Below, piece after piece: positions 17,093 to 25,591 of a DNA stretch of 64,000 nt. Positions within the stretch are counted from its first letter, which is position 1. Every line of letters begins with the position of its first letter. The stretch comes from Palsa-506 sp963836355. GTDB lineage: Bacteria; Actinomycetota; Actinomycetes; Streptosporangiales; Streptosporangiaceae. A program made the position numbers and the translations under genes. The notes beneath the pieces are model-generated. The model ran no database searches, was not told the DNA's origin, and saw only the letters and a list, made by a program, of their open reading frames with translations. The stretch lies in NCBI GenBank assembly GCA_963836355.1, contig CAWIJO010000006.1, positions 558,001-622,000 of the forward strand. The letters run 5' to 3'.

Positions 17093-17802
17093 TCCACGTT
17101 GACCGGGTGCTGGTTACCTGCCGCCGCAGACCGGGGGCGCGACCTGCGGGCGAGGGCGATCCCGCCGACGCATAGCGCTGCCGCGCCAACGACGAGCCCG
17201 GCGATCCCGACCGCAAGTGCTGTGGAGGCTGAGGCCGCTTTGCTGTCTGCTGCATGGATCGCCGCGGCCAGCCGGGCCGACTGGGCGTTCTGGCGTTGCG
17301 CCAGCTGCAGGTTCGACGGCGCCTGCTGCGGGAACTCGATCGCAGCGGGGTCGTGCGCGCTGTCGAACGTTGTGAGGGATGACTTCACCGAGATGTTCAC
17401 CTTCGTCTGCCGGATGATACCGGAGAAATGGAACGTGTAGTCGCCGGGGACGGTCGGGATGAAGTAGGCGTTGTACACCCCCCTGGTTCCCTGCCCGCTG
17501 TCCGGGTCGAACGACGACACCAGCGGCAGCTGCTTGGTCTGGGTGCCGAACCCCACCGCCACCTTGAGCGTGTCGCCGAGCCCCTCGTCAACGATCGGGG
17601 CGCCGGTCTTGGCGTTGGTCAGCAGCAGGAAGACCGAGTTCTGCGCGCCTGCATAGGTCGGCTCGTTGCCGAACCCGATCAGCAGGTCGTAGGGTCCTAC
17701 CGTCTTCAGGACATGGGCTGAGGCGGGCGCCGCGGTTGCGGCGATGAACAGCGCCGGCACTGCGACCGCCGTCGCCAGCAACGTGAGCACTCTTGCGCGC
17801 AT
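17089..17802 (-). CDS. Exported, His-starting membrane-anchored protein of a copper-type operon
   Basis: The 237-residue protein has a signal peptide (VPALFIAATAAPASA) cleaved before HVLKTVGPYDLLIGFGNEP, giving an N-terminal His like CopC. A beta-rich domain follows, with YTFHFSG, then a Gln-rich helix and a C-terminal membrane anchor (ALAVGIAGLVVGAAALCVGG) with a basic tail. It resembles actinobacterial proteins encoded with CopC/CopD, and I know of no assigned function. A GAGGAGG site precedes its ATG. As first gene of the cluster it should carry the promoter, but no operator is evident upstream. Confidence 0.75.
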   Translation of the reverse strand: MRARVLTLLATAVAVPALFIAATAAPASAHVLKTVGPYDLLIGFGNEPTYAGAQNSVFLLLTNAKTGAPIVDEGLGDTLKVAVGFGTQTKQLPLVSSFDPDSGQGTRGVYNAYFIPTVPGDYTFHFSGIIRQTKVNISVKSSLTTFDSAHDPAAIEFPQQAPSNLQLAQRQNAQSARLAAAIHAADSKAASASTALAVGIAGLVVGAAALCVGGIALARRSRPRSAAAGNQHPVNVE

Positions 17803-17956
17803 GAAACCTCCTCAAGTATTCAACTGTTTGTCCTACAGCACCGCCGGTCAGCCAGCGGAACGCTCTTGTATCTGTGCGTGCCGATAATCTCGTCCACGGC
17901 TCTGACCAGCAAGGTTGCCCGCGTGCAGCAGGACCGGCCGATCAGCGACCCGGCGC

Positions 17957-18094
17957 AATATCCGGGCACTGGTCCGACGGCTGGCTCGCGAGAACCCCAA
18001 CTGGGGTACCGCAGGATCCATGGCGAACCAGCCTGGGGGGTTAAGGTCGCAGCGTCAACCGCATTCGACACCATCCTCGCCGGCGCTGGCATCC
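17957..18094 (+). pseudogene. DDE transposase fragment 2
   Basis: RALVRRLARENPNWG in one frame continues after a frameshift as GYRRIHGE and VKVAASTAFDTILAGAGI. This is the conserved region before the catalytic core of rve-type transposases, the same family as the fragment at 13.0 kb. No inverted repeats are recognisable. It separates the copper-type operon from the secreted-protein gene. Confidence 0.68.
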
Positions 18095-18206
18095 GTGGAC
18101 GAGAATTTTCGGCACCCACCAGAATGTGCGCCTCTCTCAAGTAGAGCCCGATCATGTGGCGCCGGCCACGCGCGACCGACCCGCCGCGGCGAGTCAGGCC
18201 ATAGGC

Positions 18207-18692
18207 TCAGGAGGTCACTGTCACGATCACGGAGGCGCCGAATCCGCGCCCGGTCGACGGCCGCGTGGTCCAGCCCTGCAGGGTGTAGGTGCCGGGCGCC
18301 TGAGGGCGCAGTGTCAGGGTGTAGGTCTGCGTCTCGTGCCCGGTCAGTGAGAGGAAGCTGCACGTCGCCGAGCCTGCGATGCGGCAGATCCCGGTACGCG
18401 GCGGCGTGGAACTGGCCACCGCGAAACCTAGCCGGCGGATGCCCACGGTGATTCCGGACACCTGGGTGTTGCCGAGGTTGATCGCGCTCTCCGTTACGGT
18501 GAAGGTCGACCCCATCTTCACGGTGGAGGCCGATGCTGCCAGCGCACCGGTGAAGTCCCCGTCGGCGGCTTGGGCCGACGGGGTGGTGGCCAGCAATCCG
18601 GCCGCAGCGAGCGCGGCCACGGCGGCTAGCCGAGCGACGCGCGTTCCCAGCCGGGTGCAGCGCGATCCGGTCCTGCATGCGGTCTCGCCCAT
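18207..18692 (-). CDS. Secreted protein with a DUF11/CARDB-like beta domain
   Basis: The 161-residue protein has a long signal peptide (VARLAAVAALAAAGLLATTP, cleaved after SAQA). One Ig-like domain follows: STVKMGSTFTVTESAINLGN, two Cys residues (GICRIAGSATCSF) likely forming a disulfide, and a C-terminal strand (TLRPQAPGTYTLQGW). Such domains occur in surface or adhesion proteins. The ATG follows GGGAGAA; an upstream GTG/ATG extension is rejected for lack of a site. It is a single gene. Confidence 0.75.
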   Translation of the reverse strand: MGETACRTGSRCTRLGTRVARLAAVAALAAAGLLATTPSAQAADGDFTGALAASASTVKMGSTFTVTESAINLGNTQVSGITVGIRRLGFAVASSTPPRTGICRIAGSATCSFLSLTGHETQTYTLTLRPQAPGTYTLQGWTTRPSTGRGFGASVIVTVTS

Positions 18693-18919
18693 TGTTCTCC
18701 CTTTCTGACATGCTGTGACCGAAGCTCCGCGCGCCCAAGGACGCGCCTGTGCCTGGCGCAATCACAACCGCGGGCCTAATGATGCATGGTCTTCCACCTG
18801 AAAAATAGTTATAGAACGCCCTTGTTCCATTCGGAAGAGCATTTCCGCCGCAAGTTTTCGGCCCGGAGGGGAACCGCTGCTCCGCTAGCCGGGACCGCCT
18901 ACTGCATCAATACAGATTA

Positions 18920-19726
18920 ATGTACGTTTGCCATGTGTCTCGTCTGAACGCTGGGCCTGCAGAGACTTCGCTGGAGTTTCTGCGCCTGGCGGGCGATCCG
19001 GTGCGATGGCAATTGCTCCGGGAACTGGCTCGCAGTGACCGCCACGTCCGGGAGCTGACAAACCTGCTGGGCCGGGCGCAGAATCTCGTCTCTTACCACC
19101 TGGGCAAGCTGCGATCGGCCGGATTGGTGTCGGTCCGGCGCAGCTCGGCGGATGGCCGTGATGCCTACTACACGGTTGATCTGAACAGGTTCGGCGAGCT
19201 GCTCGCTGAGACGGGACGGGCAGTGCATCCGGGACTGCAGCTGGCCCCAGCCGCTCCGGCCGGTCGCGAACCAGAGCCGGGCGGGGCGCCGACCAGGCTG
19301 TTGTTCCTGTGCACCGGGAACAGCGCCCGGTCGCAGATCGCCGAGGCTCTCACGATATTCCTCCCGGACGGCCGACTGGAGGTGTTCAGCGCGGGAAGCC
19401 GCCCGAAGCCACTGCATGTCAACGCTGTCCGGGTCATGCGGGAACGGGGCATCGATCGGGGTTCCCGCCGTTCGAAGCATCTGAGCCTGTTCACGGCGCA
19501 GCATTTCAACTATGTGATCACGCTGTGCGACAAGGTGCGGGAAGTCTGCCCGCAGTTCCCCGGCCACCCCGGCTACATCCACTGGAGCATCCCCGATCCG
19601 GCCGCATCCGGGCTTGACGATAGGGCAAGCCTGCCGGTGTGCCGGGAAGTCGCTGCGGATCTGGACACGCGCATCACCAACCTGCTCGCGGGCATCGGCG
19701 CCCTGCCAAACCGAAGGCCCAGATGA
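18920..19726 (+). CDS. ArsR repressor fused to thioredoxin-type arsenate reductase
   Basis: The 268-residue protein joins two modules. Residues 15-105 are an ArsR winged helix (FLRLAGDPVRWQLLREL; NLVSYHLGKLRSAGLV). Residues 126-262 are a low-Mr-phosphatase-type ArsC: P-loop CTGNSARS with Cys131 and Arg137, DP loop SIPDPAAS with Asp226, and Cys203 and Cys210 spaced as in the Cys82/Cys89 relay of staphylococcal ArsC. So a full thioredoxin-coupled arsenate reductase is likely active. Metal-binding cysteines of classical ArsR are not evident in its helix 3. The gene overlaps chrA by four bases. The region before the ATG is AT-rich (18895-18920) and may be an ArsR-type operator. Confidence 0.9.
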   Translation: MYVCHVSRLNAGPAETSLEFLRLAGDPVRWQLLRELARSDRHVRELTNLLGRAQNLVSYHLGKLRSAGLVSVRRSSADGRDAYYTVDLNRFGELLAETGRAVHPGLQLAPAAPAGREPEPGGAPTRLLFLCTGNSARSQIAEALTIFLPDGRLEVFSAGSRPKPLHVNAVRVMRERGIDRGSRRSKHLSLFTAQHFNYVITLCDKVREVCPQFPGHPGYIHWSIPDPAASGLDDRASLPVCREVAADLDTRITNLLAGIGALPNRRPR

Positions 19727-20931
19727 GCAGTCACGAAGATCCACCGGGCACAGCCCCCGCCAGCCCCACGCCGGACGCGGCGCGCGTATCCCTGGCCACG
19801 ATCCTGCGTGAGTGGGGCCGTATCGGCTGCACCGGGTTCGGCGGCCCGCCGACGCACATCAAGCTGCTGCGCGACCTGTGCGTGGAGCGCCGCAAATGGC
19901 TGTACGCGCAGGAATTCGAGGATGCCATCGCCGCCTGTAACCTGCTGCCTGGCCCGGCATCGACCCAGCTCGCGATCTTCTGCGCCTGGCGGCTGCGCGG
20001 GCGCCCTGGCGCGCTGGCGGGCGGTGCCGCGTTCATCGTTCCCGGATTGATCGTCATCCTGGCCCTGGCCGGCCTGTTCCTCAGCGCGAACCCGCCAATA
20101 TGGGTGCTGGGCGCGGGTGCGGGCGCTGGCGCTGCGGTCCCGGCGGTGGCCATCCATGCGGCCGCCGACCTGACGGGCGCTAGCTGGCAGCGCCGCAGGC
20201 AAACTGCCCGGTGGCTGTTCTACCTAGCCGCCGGTGCCGCCGCCGCCGCGACGCTGGGTGTCTGGCTGGTGCTGGTGCTCTTTGGCTGCGGGGTGATCGA
20301 ACTGGCGATGCAACTCGCTGCCGAGCGCCGCGATAGCACCAAATTGCCGGGCATAGTGGCAGCCCCGATGCTGGCGGCGGGCGCCGTCGGCAGCGGCGTG
20401 CTGCTGTCGGTGGCCTGGGTGGCGTTCAAGGTCGGGGCGCTGTCGTATGGCGGGGGGTTTGTCATCATCCCGCTGATGCAATCCGATGCTGTCAGCCACT
20501 ACCACTGGATGACCGGCGCACAGTTCCTCAACGCGGTGGCCCTGGGCCAGATCACCCCCGGCCCGGTCGTCCAGACAGTCGCCGTCGTCGGCTATGCCGC
20601 AGCAGGCCTCGTCGGCGGGATCCTCGCATCGGTGATCGCATTCAGTCCCTCATTCACGTTTATCCTGCTCGGCGCTCACCGGTTTGACATGATCCGCAGC
20701 GACCGCCGAGCGCGGGCATTCCTCGACGGAGCCGGGCCCGCCGCCATCGGCGCTATCTTCGGCTCCGCCATCCCGCTTACCCGCGCGCTCAGTCATTCCT
20801 GGCAATACGCCGTTTTGGGCGGAGCTTTGATCCTGCTCTTGCTCCTGCGCCGCAGCGTCGTCCTCACCCTGCTCTGCGCAGGCGCAGCCGGAGTTGTTAT
20901 CGCCCTTACCGTCAGCTCGGCGCTGCAGTAG
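19723..20931 (+). CDS. chrA: Chromate-type ion transporter ChrA
   Basis: The 402-residue protein has the two-half CHR architecture. The N-half contains GCTGFGGPPTHI and LLPGPASTQLAIF; the C-half repeats it with FKVGALSYGGGFVIIPLM and ITPGPVVQT. About ten hydrophobic segments are visible. ChrA exports chromate driven by proton motive force. Its ATG lies in the ATGA overlap with the ArsR-ArsC gene, so the two are translated together. That makes an arsenate- or oxyanion-inducible unit plausible; whether it exports chromate, arsenate or another anion is not shown. Confidence 0.92.
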   Translation: MSSHEDPPGTAPASPTPDAARVSLATILREWGRIGCTGFGGPPTHIKLLRDLCVERRKWLYAQEFEDAIAACNLLPGPASTQLAIFCAWRLRGRPGALAGGAAFIVPGLIVILALAGLFLSANPPIWVLGAGAGAGAAVPAVAIHAAADLTGASWQRRRQTARWLFYLAAGAAAAATLGVWLVLVLFGCGVIELAMQLAAERRDSTKLPGIVAAPMLAAGAVGSGVLLSVAWVAFKVGALSYGGGFVIIPLMQSDAVSHYHWMTGAQFLNAVALGQITPGPVVQTVAVVGYAAAGLVGGILASVIAFSPSFTFILLGAHRFDMIRSDRRARAFLDGAGPAAIGAIFGSAIPLTRALSHSWQYAVLGGALILLLLLRRSVVLTLLCAGAAGVVIALTVSSALQ

Positions 20932-21261
20932 CAGAGGCACGCACATCTGCAAGGTATCCGGCTGTGCTGTGCTGGGGGCACGGTTGCGTTGGCCGGTCGC
21001 GGCTGGGTGGAGACTGGCCCGGTGACTACGCCGGCACAGCCGCGGTCTTCGCTGGCTTCCGGTGCAGGTGATCACGGCCGCGGTCCGCTGGTAGCTGCGG
21101 TACTGACTGTCCTACCGCGATGCCGGGGAGCTGCTGGCCGCGCCTGCCGACCGGACTACTCAGCGGAGCCGGGAAGGTCCGGCCCGCTCAGCCCGGCAAT
21201 TCGGGCGCTTTTGCGTCTCGAGGGTGGGCGGATCGGCGAAACCGATGCAAGAATCGCGGTC
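20932..21261. other. Intergenic, no supported gene
   Basis: Open frames from 20989 lead into the next membrane protein but their N-terminal residues are low-complexity. No operator or terminator is clear; a promoter for the pair of membrane proteins is expected. Confidence 0.45.
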
Positions 21262-21627
21262 GTGACTGGTCCATATGCAACGGCGATCATGGCCGTGGCT
21301 TTTCTACTCGCGGCCTGGGCCTTCGGGCTCGTCCTGGCCAACCGGCCGCCCGGCGTTCCGCTGCTGGCGGGAGGCGCAGTGCTCGAGGTGCTGCTGATCG
21401 GCTTCCTCATCGGCGGCATCGTTCAGATGGCCGGGAGCCACCGGAACTTCGCTCGGGCCGAGTTCGTCATGTACTTGCTGGCGTGCGTGGTCATCCCGCC
21501 GGCCGCCGTGGCGTGGGGGTGGGAGGAGCGGAGCCGGGCGGGCACAGCCGTCCTAGCCGTGGCGTTCCTGATCATGCCGGTCATGGTGATCCGGGTGCAG
21601 CAGGTCTGGGCTGGTCCCGTTGGCTGA
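21262..21627 (+). CDS. Small integral membrane protein of unknown function
   Basis: From the GTG chosen here the protein has 121 residues and four hydrophobic segments: MAVAFLLAAWAFGLVLA, VLEVLLIGFLIGGIVQMA, FVMYLLACVVIPPAAVAW and AVLAVAFLIMPVMVIRV. A longer form from 20989 adds residues unlike a protein, and ATG 21289 is also possible. Its end overlaps the next gene by eight bases, so the two likely encode partner membrane proteins. I do not recognise the family. Confidence 0.6.
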   Translation: MTGPYATAIMAVAFLLAAWAFGLVLANRPPGVPLLAGGAVLEVLLIGFLIGGIVQMAGSHRNFARAEFVMYLLACVVIPPAAVAWGWEERSRAGTAVLAVAFLIMPVMVIRVQQVWAGPVG

Positions 21628-22030
21628 AACCGGCGGCCGGGCACCGGCCCGGTCGACGAGCCGCGGGTTCGGCCGGGTGCTGGTCGCCGTCTACGCCCTG
21701 TTCGCCTTCGCGGCGACTGCCCGTTCGGCGGTCCAGATCGCAACCAAGTTCCACGAGGCGCCGCTGGCGTACCTGCTGTCCGCGTTCGCGGCTGTCGTGT
21801 ACGTGGTCGCGACGGTGTCGCTGGCCCGGGGGGACGCTGCCTCGCGGCGGGTTGCCACCGTGGCGATCAGCATCGAGCTGGCCGGCGTGATCACGGTCGG
21901 GGCGGCGAGCGAGCTGTTCTCCAAGGCGTTCCCGGACGCCACGGTGTGGACCGGGTTCGGCAGCGGCTACGGGTTCGTCCCCCTCGTGCTGCCGTTCGTC
22001 GGCCTGTGGTGGCTGCGCTACACACGCTGA
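21620..22030 (+). CDS. Integral membrane protein, partner of the preceding gene
   Basis: The 136-residue protein, from a TTG start in the overlap, has four hydrophobic segments (VLVAVYALFAFAATARSAV, LAYLLSAFAAVVYVVATVSL, ISIELAGVITVGAASEL, FVPLVLPFVGLWWL). The GSGYG and LWWLRYTR ends recall actinobacterial hypothetical membrane proteins encoded in such pairs. Function is unknown. Confidence 0.65.
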   Translation: MAETGGRAPARSTSRGFGRVLVAVYALFAFAATARSAVQIATKFHEAPLAYLLSAFAAVVYVVATVSLARGDAASRRVATVAISIELAGVITVGAASELFSKAFPDATVWTGFGSGYGFVPLVLPFVGLWWLRYTR

Positions 22031-22488
22031 ACGGCCCGCCGCCAGCGGCAGTCGCACATCGGCTCCGTGACCGGCCCGCCCGGGCCCTTCCGGTAAGGCC
22101 TGCAATCCGCACGGAGGGCTGATGACATCGGGTCCGACGGCCCGCCGGCCGGCCACTGACCCTGCCAGACCAGGCTGAGGCCTTTTGCGGGCAAGCGAGC
22201 GCAACGAGCACTTCGCGAACCGCTGCAAGCAGTCTGCGCAGGCTCTGGCCCCCGCGGCCGTTCGCCAGCTGGGCCACCGGCCGTGCCCGGGCCACGCCGG
22301 ATCCGGCTCATTGACCGGCTACGGGCCTGAGCAAAGGAACCCAGGGACGGGCGAATGTTCTGGCCGTCCGCCGGTAGCCGGCTGGCTCGGCAGGACCGCG
22401 CGGTGACTGTCCCGGCGACTGCCATGACCGGGCGCATCCTGGCTCGGCGGTAGTGGGTCCTCCGGCTGGGTGGGGACACAATTGCCTG
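22031..22488. other. Intergenic, no supported gene
   Basis: No recognisable domain in any frame. The region must hold the promoter of the potassium channel gene, but no clear -10/-35 pair is seen. Confidence 0.45.
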
Positions 22489-23481
22489 GTGAGCAACTTC
22501 CGGCGGATCCAGCTTGCGCTGCTGGCGGTGCTCGCCGTGGTGGTAGCCGGCAGCATCGGCTACGTCGCGCTCGGATTCAGCCCGCTCGATGCGGTCTACC
22601 AGACGGTCACGACGATTACCACGGTCGGGTTCCGCGAGGTCCATCCGCTGGGCGCGGGAGGGAAGATCTTCACGATCGTGCTGATCCTCGCCGGGGTCGG
22701 CACGGCACTGTACGCCTTTAGCGTCGTACTCGAATCGCTGGTGGAAGGTCACCTGCGCCACCACTTCGAAAGGCGCCGGATGGAACGCGACATAGCCAAG
22801 ATGAGCGGGCACACCATCGTCTGCGGGTGGGGCCGGGTCGGCCGCTCGGTAGCCGGCTACCTGGCCGGGCAGGGCGCCGCGGTCGTCGTGGTCGACCTCG
22901 ACCCGCAGCGGGCGGCCGCGACCGGGCATCCAGCGCTGCACGGGGACGTCACCGACGACGAGGTGCTGCGCAAGGCCGGCGTCATGCGGGCCAGGGCCCT
23001 GGTCACCGCGATCAACACCGACGCGGAGAATGTTTACGTGACATTGTCCGCCCGGGCACTGCGCCCTGACCTCATCATCATCGCCCGCGCCCGCACCGAG
23101 GCCTCGGAGCCGAAACTGCTACGGGCCGGCGCGACCCGGGTCGTGAATCCGCAGCGGATCGGCGGCCAGCGGATCGCGGCCGCCGCAATGCAGCCCAACG
23201 TGGTGGAGTTCCTTGACGTCGTCATGCATGACGGGAGCCTGGAGTTCCGCCTGGAAGAAGTATCGGTGGCCGCCGGCTCCCGGCTCGCCGGGCGCACCCT
23301 GCAGGAAGCGAACGCCGGCCAGGCGGCCGGGGCGCTCGTCCTCGCGCTCCGCGGCCGCGACGGGACATTCCTGGCCAACCCGGCGATGCACACCCCGATC
23401 GAAGCGGGGCACGTACTGATCGCCATCGGCACCCGGCAGCAACTGACTGCCCTGCAGCACGCCGCACACCGGGCCGACTGA
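22489..23481 (+). CDS. Two-helix potassium channel with RCK/TrkA domains
   Basis: The 330-residue protein has a first helix (LALLAVLAVVVAGSIGYVAL), a pore loop TTITTVGFREVHP with filter TVGF at about residues 45-48, a second helix (IVLILAGVGTALYAFSVVL), an RCK N-domain with nucleotide motif GWGRVGRSVAGYL and VVDLDP, and a TrkA-C domain at the end. It is a KtrB-independent, MthK-like channel. The filter has F where most K channels have YG. GTG 22489 was chosen since the preceding 12 residues are not typical. A 13-bp hairpin overlaps its stop codon. Confidence 0.9.
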   Translation: MSNFRRIQLALLAVLAVVVAGSIGYVALGFSPLDAVYQTVTTITTVGFREVHPLGAGGKIFTIVLILAGVGTALYAFSVVLESLVEGHLRHHFERRRMERDIAKMSGHTIVCGWGRVGRSVAGYLAGQGAAVVVVDLDPQRAAATGHPALHGDVTDDEVLRKAGVMRARALVTAINTDAENVYVTLSARALRPDLIIIARARTEASEPKLLRAGATRVVNPQRIGGQRIAAAAMQPNVVEFLDVVMHDGSLEFRLEEVSVAAGSRLAGRTLQEANAGQAAGALVLALRGRDGTFLANPAMHTPIEAGHVLIAIGTRQQLTALQHAAHRAD

Positions 23482-23514
23482 ACTCCTGACCCAACCCCAG
23501 GTCAGTCGGCCCGG
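23469..23514 (+). terminator. Intrinsic-type terminator hairpin of the potassium channel gene
   Basis: CCGGGCCGACTGA at 23469-23481, which includes the stop codon, pairs perfectly with TCAGTCGGCCCGG at 23502-23514. A smaller CCTG/CAGG stem fits in the loop. No U-tract follows, as is common in actinomycetes. Confidence 0.75.
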
Positions 23515-24303
23515 CGCGAATTGGCAACTGGCAGCCGCCTCGGTGAGGCTAGCCGCGCCAGCCGCCGATCGGTGTTGCCTGCAGGTTCTTGGTCGATCAC
23601 CTCGCTGACGTGGGCCTGCGTCCCGCAGGCCACGGTGAACCGTGCTAGCACGCCGTGACAGCGTTCTAGCACGCCGTGACAGAACGACCGTCAGCGGTGG
23701 TGCGCCTAGGTCGGTGATTAAATCACATGGCCGAGTCACCCTTATGAATAAGGTTCCGGAACCGAATAATGCGCGGTGCCAGAACTCGCGCAGAGCATCG
23801 GCGCGGCCGCCGTACTCAGCCACCCACAGCGCCGCCAGGCCACCCTCCTTGGCGAGCACATCACCGCCCGCCGTGCATACGACCAGGAGGGGCCTTTATC
23901 TGCGTCGGCTGCGGGACGTAGCGCGCCCGCGCCCGAAAACAAGCTGCCCGTCGGCGACAACGGAACATCGTGGGCCAACGCCGGGTCGAAGCGTGCATCC
24001 AGTTCGCGCGGCCTCACCTGGCGAGAGTGACAGCGCTCCCCGTCCGCAGGGCCCTGGCGGTAGCCACCCTCGGGCCCGGGAGCGCGGACGGGCCATGATT
24101 AAGGCGTCTCCAACCGGATCTCGCTGCCGAGGTAATAAGGAAGACCGCCGTTGGCGTACGGGTCCCGCTTCAGCACGGCGATCTCGGCGTCTCGCCGATG
24201 CGGCGTGCGCAGCGAAGCTCATGTCTGGGTGCCCCCCTCGGCCGCGATGGCCTTTGTCTGTGCTCCCCGCCGCGCCGGAGCGGCCGGATCGGCAAGGCTG
24301 GTC
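23515..24303. other. Intergenic region with possible relic coding, no intact gene
   Basis: About 790 bases hold no supported gene. On the minus strand around 23690-23890 one open stretch looks protein-like (VVCTAGGDVLAKEGGLAALW), but it has no start or end that fits and I do not recognise it. A tandem repeat lies at 23645-23682. Confidence 0.4.
23645..23682. repeat. 17-base direct repeat, two copies
   Basis: CTAGCACGCCGTGACAG occurs at 23645-23661 and 23666-23682, a 21-base period. Two copies in noncoding DNA may be a protein-binding tandem site or slippage. Confidence 0.7.
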
Positions 24304-24420
24304 TTAACGGCAGATGCATCGGTTCTCGGGCGGGACGTTGGCGAGGGCCTGATCCACGTGCTGGCCGCAGCCAGCCCAGGTGATCTTGCTGCAGCGGTTG
24401 CAGACGGCCGGGCTGCACAT
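24304..24420 (-). CDS. 38-residue cysteine-rich protein under a CstR-type operator
   Basis: The tiny protein MCSPAVCNRCSKITWAGCGQ continues to an end RCICR, with six Cys (positions 2, 7, 10, 18, 35, 37) and one His21 in 38 residues. Its ATG follows TTAGGAG, and a perfect palindrome of the sulfur-regulon type lies 38 bases upstream. The pattern WAGCGQHVDQ recalls short actinobacterial Cys-rich proteins of unknown role. A zinc or iron site, or persulfide carriage on its thiols, would fit the regulon; both are inference. It is too short for routine gene calling. Confidence 0.75.
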   Translation of the reverse strand: MCSPAVCNRCSKITWAGCGQHVDQALANVPPENRCICR

Positions 24421-24457
24421 GGGACGCTCCTAAGACGGTTGGGGGCGATGGCCCGAT

Positions 24458-24475
24458 AATACCATGGGGGGTATT
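24458..24475. promoter_or_regulatory. CstR/CsoR-type operator 1 (before the Cys-rich gene)
   Basis: AATACCATGGGGGGTATT: arms AATACC and GGTATT are perfect inverted repeats across six bases. It lies just upstream of the minus-strand Cys-rich gene. Confidence 0.7.
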
Positions 24476-24603
24476 TTACCCAGCGATGGCGGACTGATCG
24501 GTCCGCATCACATGATCCGTGTGGTGATCACAAGCGAATCGCCGCCGGGGTGACGTCCCGGAGGGCCGGCTGACCCAGCCGGCTGGCGGATTCCTCCCGC
24601 CGG

Positions 24604-25347
24604 TCAGGCTTCGCCTTCTGGCAGTAACAGCCAGCGCATATGCTCGCAGTCACCTTGCAGCTGCAGCCGCCGCCATAGTACGGCGGCGGGCGAGATCTGG
24701 CTGGCGTGCAGCAGCGCGGCCTTGCGCTGCGCGGCCCGGTCGACGTGGACGCATAGGTCGATGCGGCCGGGCGGCTGGCCGGCGAACTGGGCGCCGGTTT
24801 CTTCTCGCAGCTGGTCGGCGATGGCATCAGGCAGGGTCCAGGCCAGCACCGGCAGCGCAGCGGCGCCTGCTGCGTGCACCGCAGCACGTGTTGCAGCCTG
24901 GTGGTCGGGGTGGCCAGTGATGCCAGTGTCATCGAAGACCAGCAGGCCATCGGGCCGGGTGCGGGCGGCCATCCGGGTGACGCGGGCCGCCAGGTCGGCC
25001 GGCGGGATGCTGGCAAGGCGGCTATCGGGATAGTTCAGCAGGGTGACAGCGGCCACGCCGAGCGCGCTGCCTGCCTGCTGGAGCTCGCGGGCGCGTGCCT
25101 GGCTCAGATCGCTGTCGTTCTCGTTCAGCGTGGAAGCCTCGCCGCGGGTGAAGCACAGCACGTGCACCGCAGTGCCGCTTGCGGTCAGCCGATGTATGAG
25201 CGCGCCGAGCCCGAAGGTCTCGTCGTCGGGGTGCGCGACGACTGCCAGCGCCGACCGCCAGCCGGGGAGCAGGCGCTCTGGCCGCGGAAGGGCGTCCCCG
25301 CTGCGGGCGCCCGTGCGCTTGCCCCGACCCGGATGCCGGCCAGTCAT
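24604..25347 (-). CDS. PIG-L/LmbE-family N-acetylglucosaminyl-type deacetylase
   Basis: The 247-residue protein shows the zinc motif AHPDDE at residues 39-43 and the second zinc region GITGHPDH with His146 and His149. The family includes MshB and Mca, which deacetylate mycothiol precursors or cleave mycothiol S-conjugates. In this sulfur-stress setting an Mca-like amidase acting on mycothiol conjugates or persulfides is attractive, but length and motifs do not decide it. Its ATG overlaps the stop of a small membrane ORF by four bases (ATGA), and an operator stands before that ORF, so both belong to the regulon. Confidence 0.82.
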   Translation of the reverse strand: MTGRHPGRGKRTGARSGDALPRPERLLPGWRSALAVVAHPDDETFGLGALIHRLTASGTAVHVLCFTRGEASTLNENDSDLSQARARELQQAGSALGVAAVTLLNYPDSRLASIPPADLAARVTRMAARTRPDGLLVFDDTGITGHPDHQAATRAAVHAAGAAALPVLAWTLPDAIADQLREETGAQFAGQPPGRIDLCVHVDRAAQRKAALLHASQISPAAVLWRRLQLQGDCEHMRWLLLPEGEA

Positions 25348-25556
25348 CTAGCGCCGCCAGTCACCGGGCCCGCACGGGCGCGCGGAAAAGCGGCGCGGCC
25401 AGGCAGCGGCCGAGCGCTCCGGCCACTGCCTGGCCGCCAGCGGGACCAGGCCGATGACCGCGAGACCCAGGCCGCCAATGTCGCCAGCGGCATTCCCGCG
25501 GTGATCAGCACCAGACCAGCCACAGCCGGGCCCGTTTGCCGGGCGGGAGAGTTCAT
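25344..25556 (-). CDS. Small single-helix membrane protein coupled to the deacetylase gene
   Basis: A 70-residue frame starts MNSPARQTGPAVAGLVLITA, gives one membrane helix (AVAGLVLITAGMPLATLAAW) and ends in a basic, Arg-rich tail. The tail's other frame looks more hydrophobic (GLGLAVIGLVPLAARQW), so a frameshift within the gene is possible. The ATGA overlap with the deacetylase and the operator about 40 bases upstream support expression. No family recognised. Confidence 0.5.
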   Translation of the reverse strand: MNSPARQTGPAVAGLVLITAGMPLATLAAWVSRSSAWSRWRPGSGRSARPLPGRAAFPRARAGPVTGGAR

Positions 25557-25591
25557 GACCTGGACGATCCTCATCAAGCGCCTGCTCGAAT

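Noticed and set aside
23645..23682. CRISPR-like repeat
   Set aside because: Only two 17-base copies with a four-base gap; no array, spacers or cas genes anywhere in the window.
24040..24100. Inverted repeat near GCGCTCCCCGTCCGC
   Set aside because: The two complementary segments occur in swapped order and cannot form one stem.
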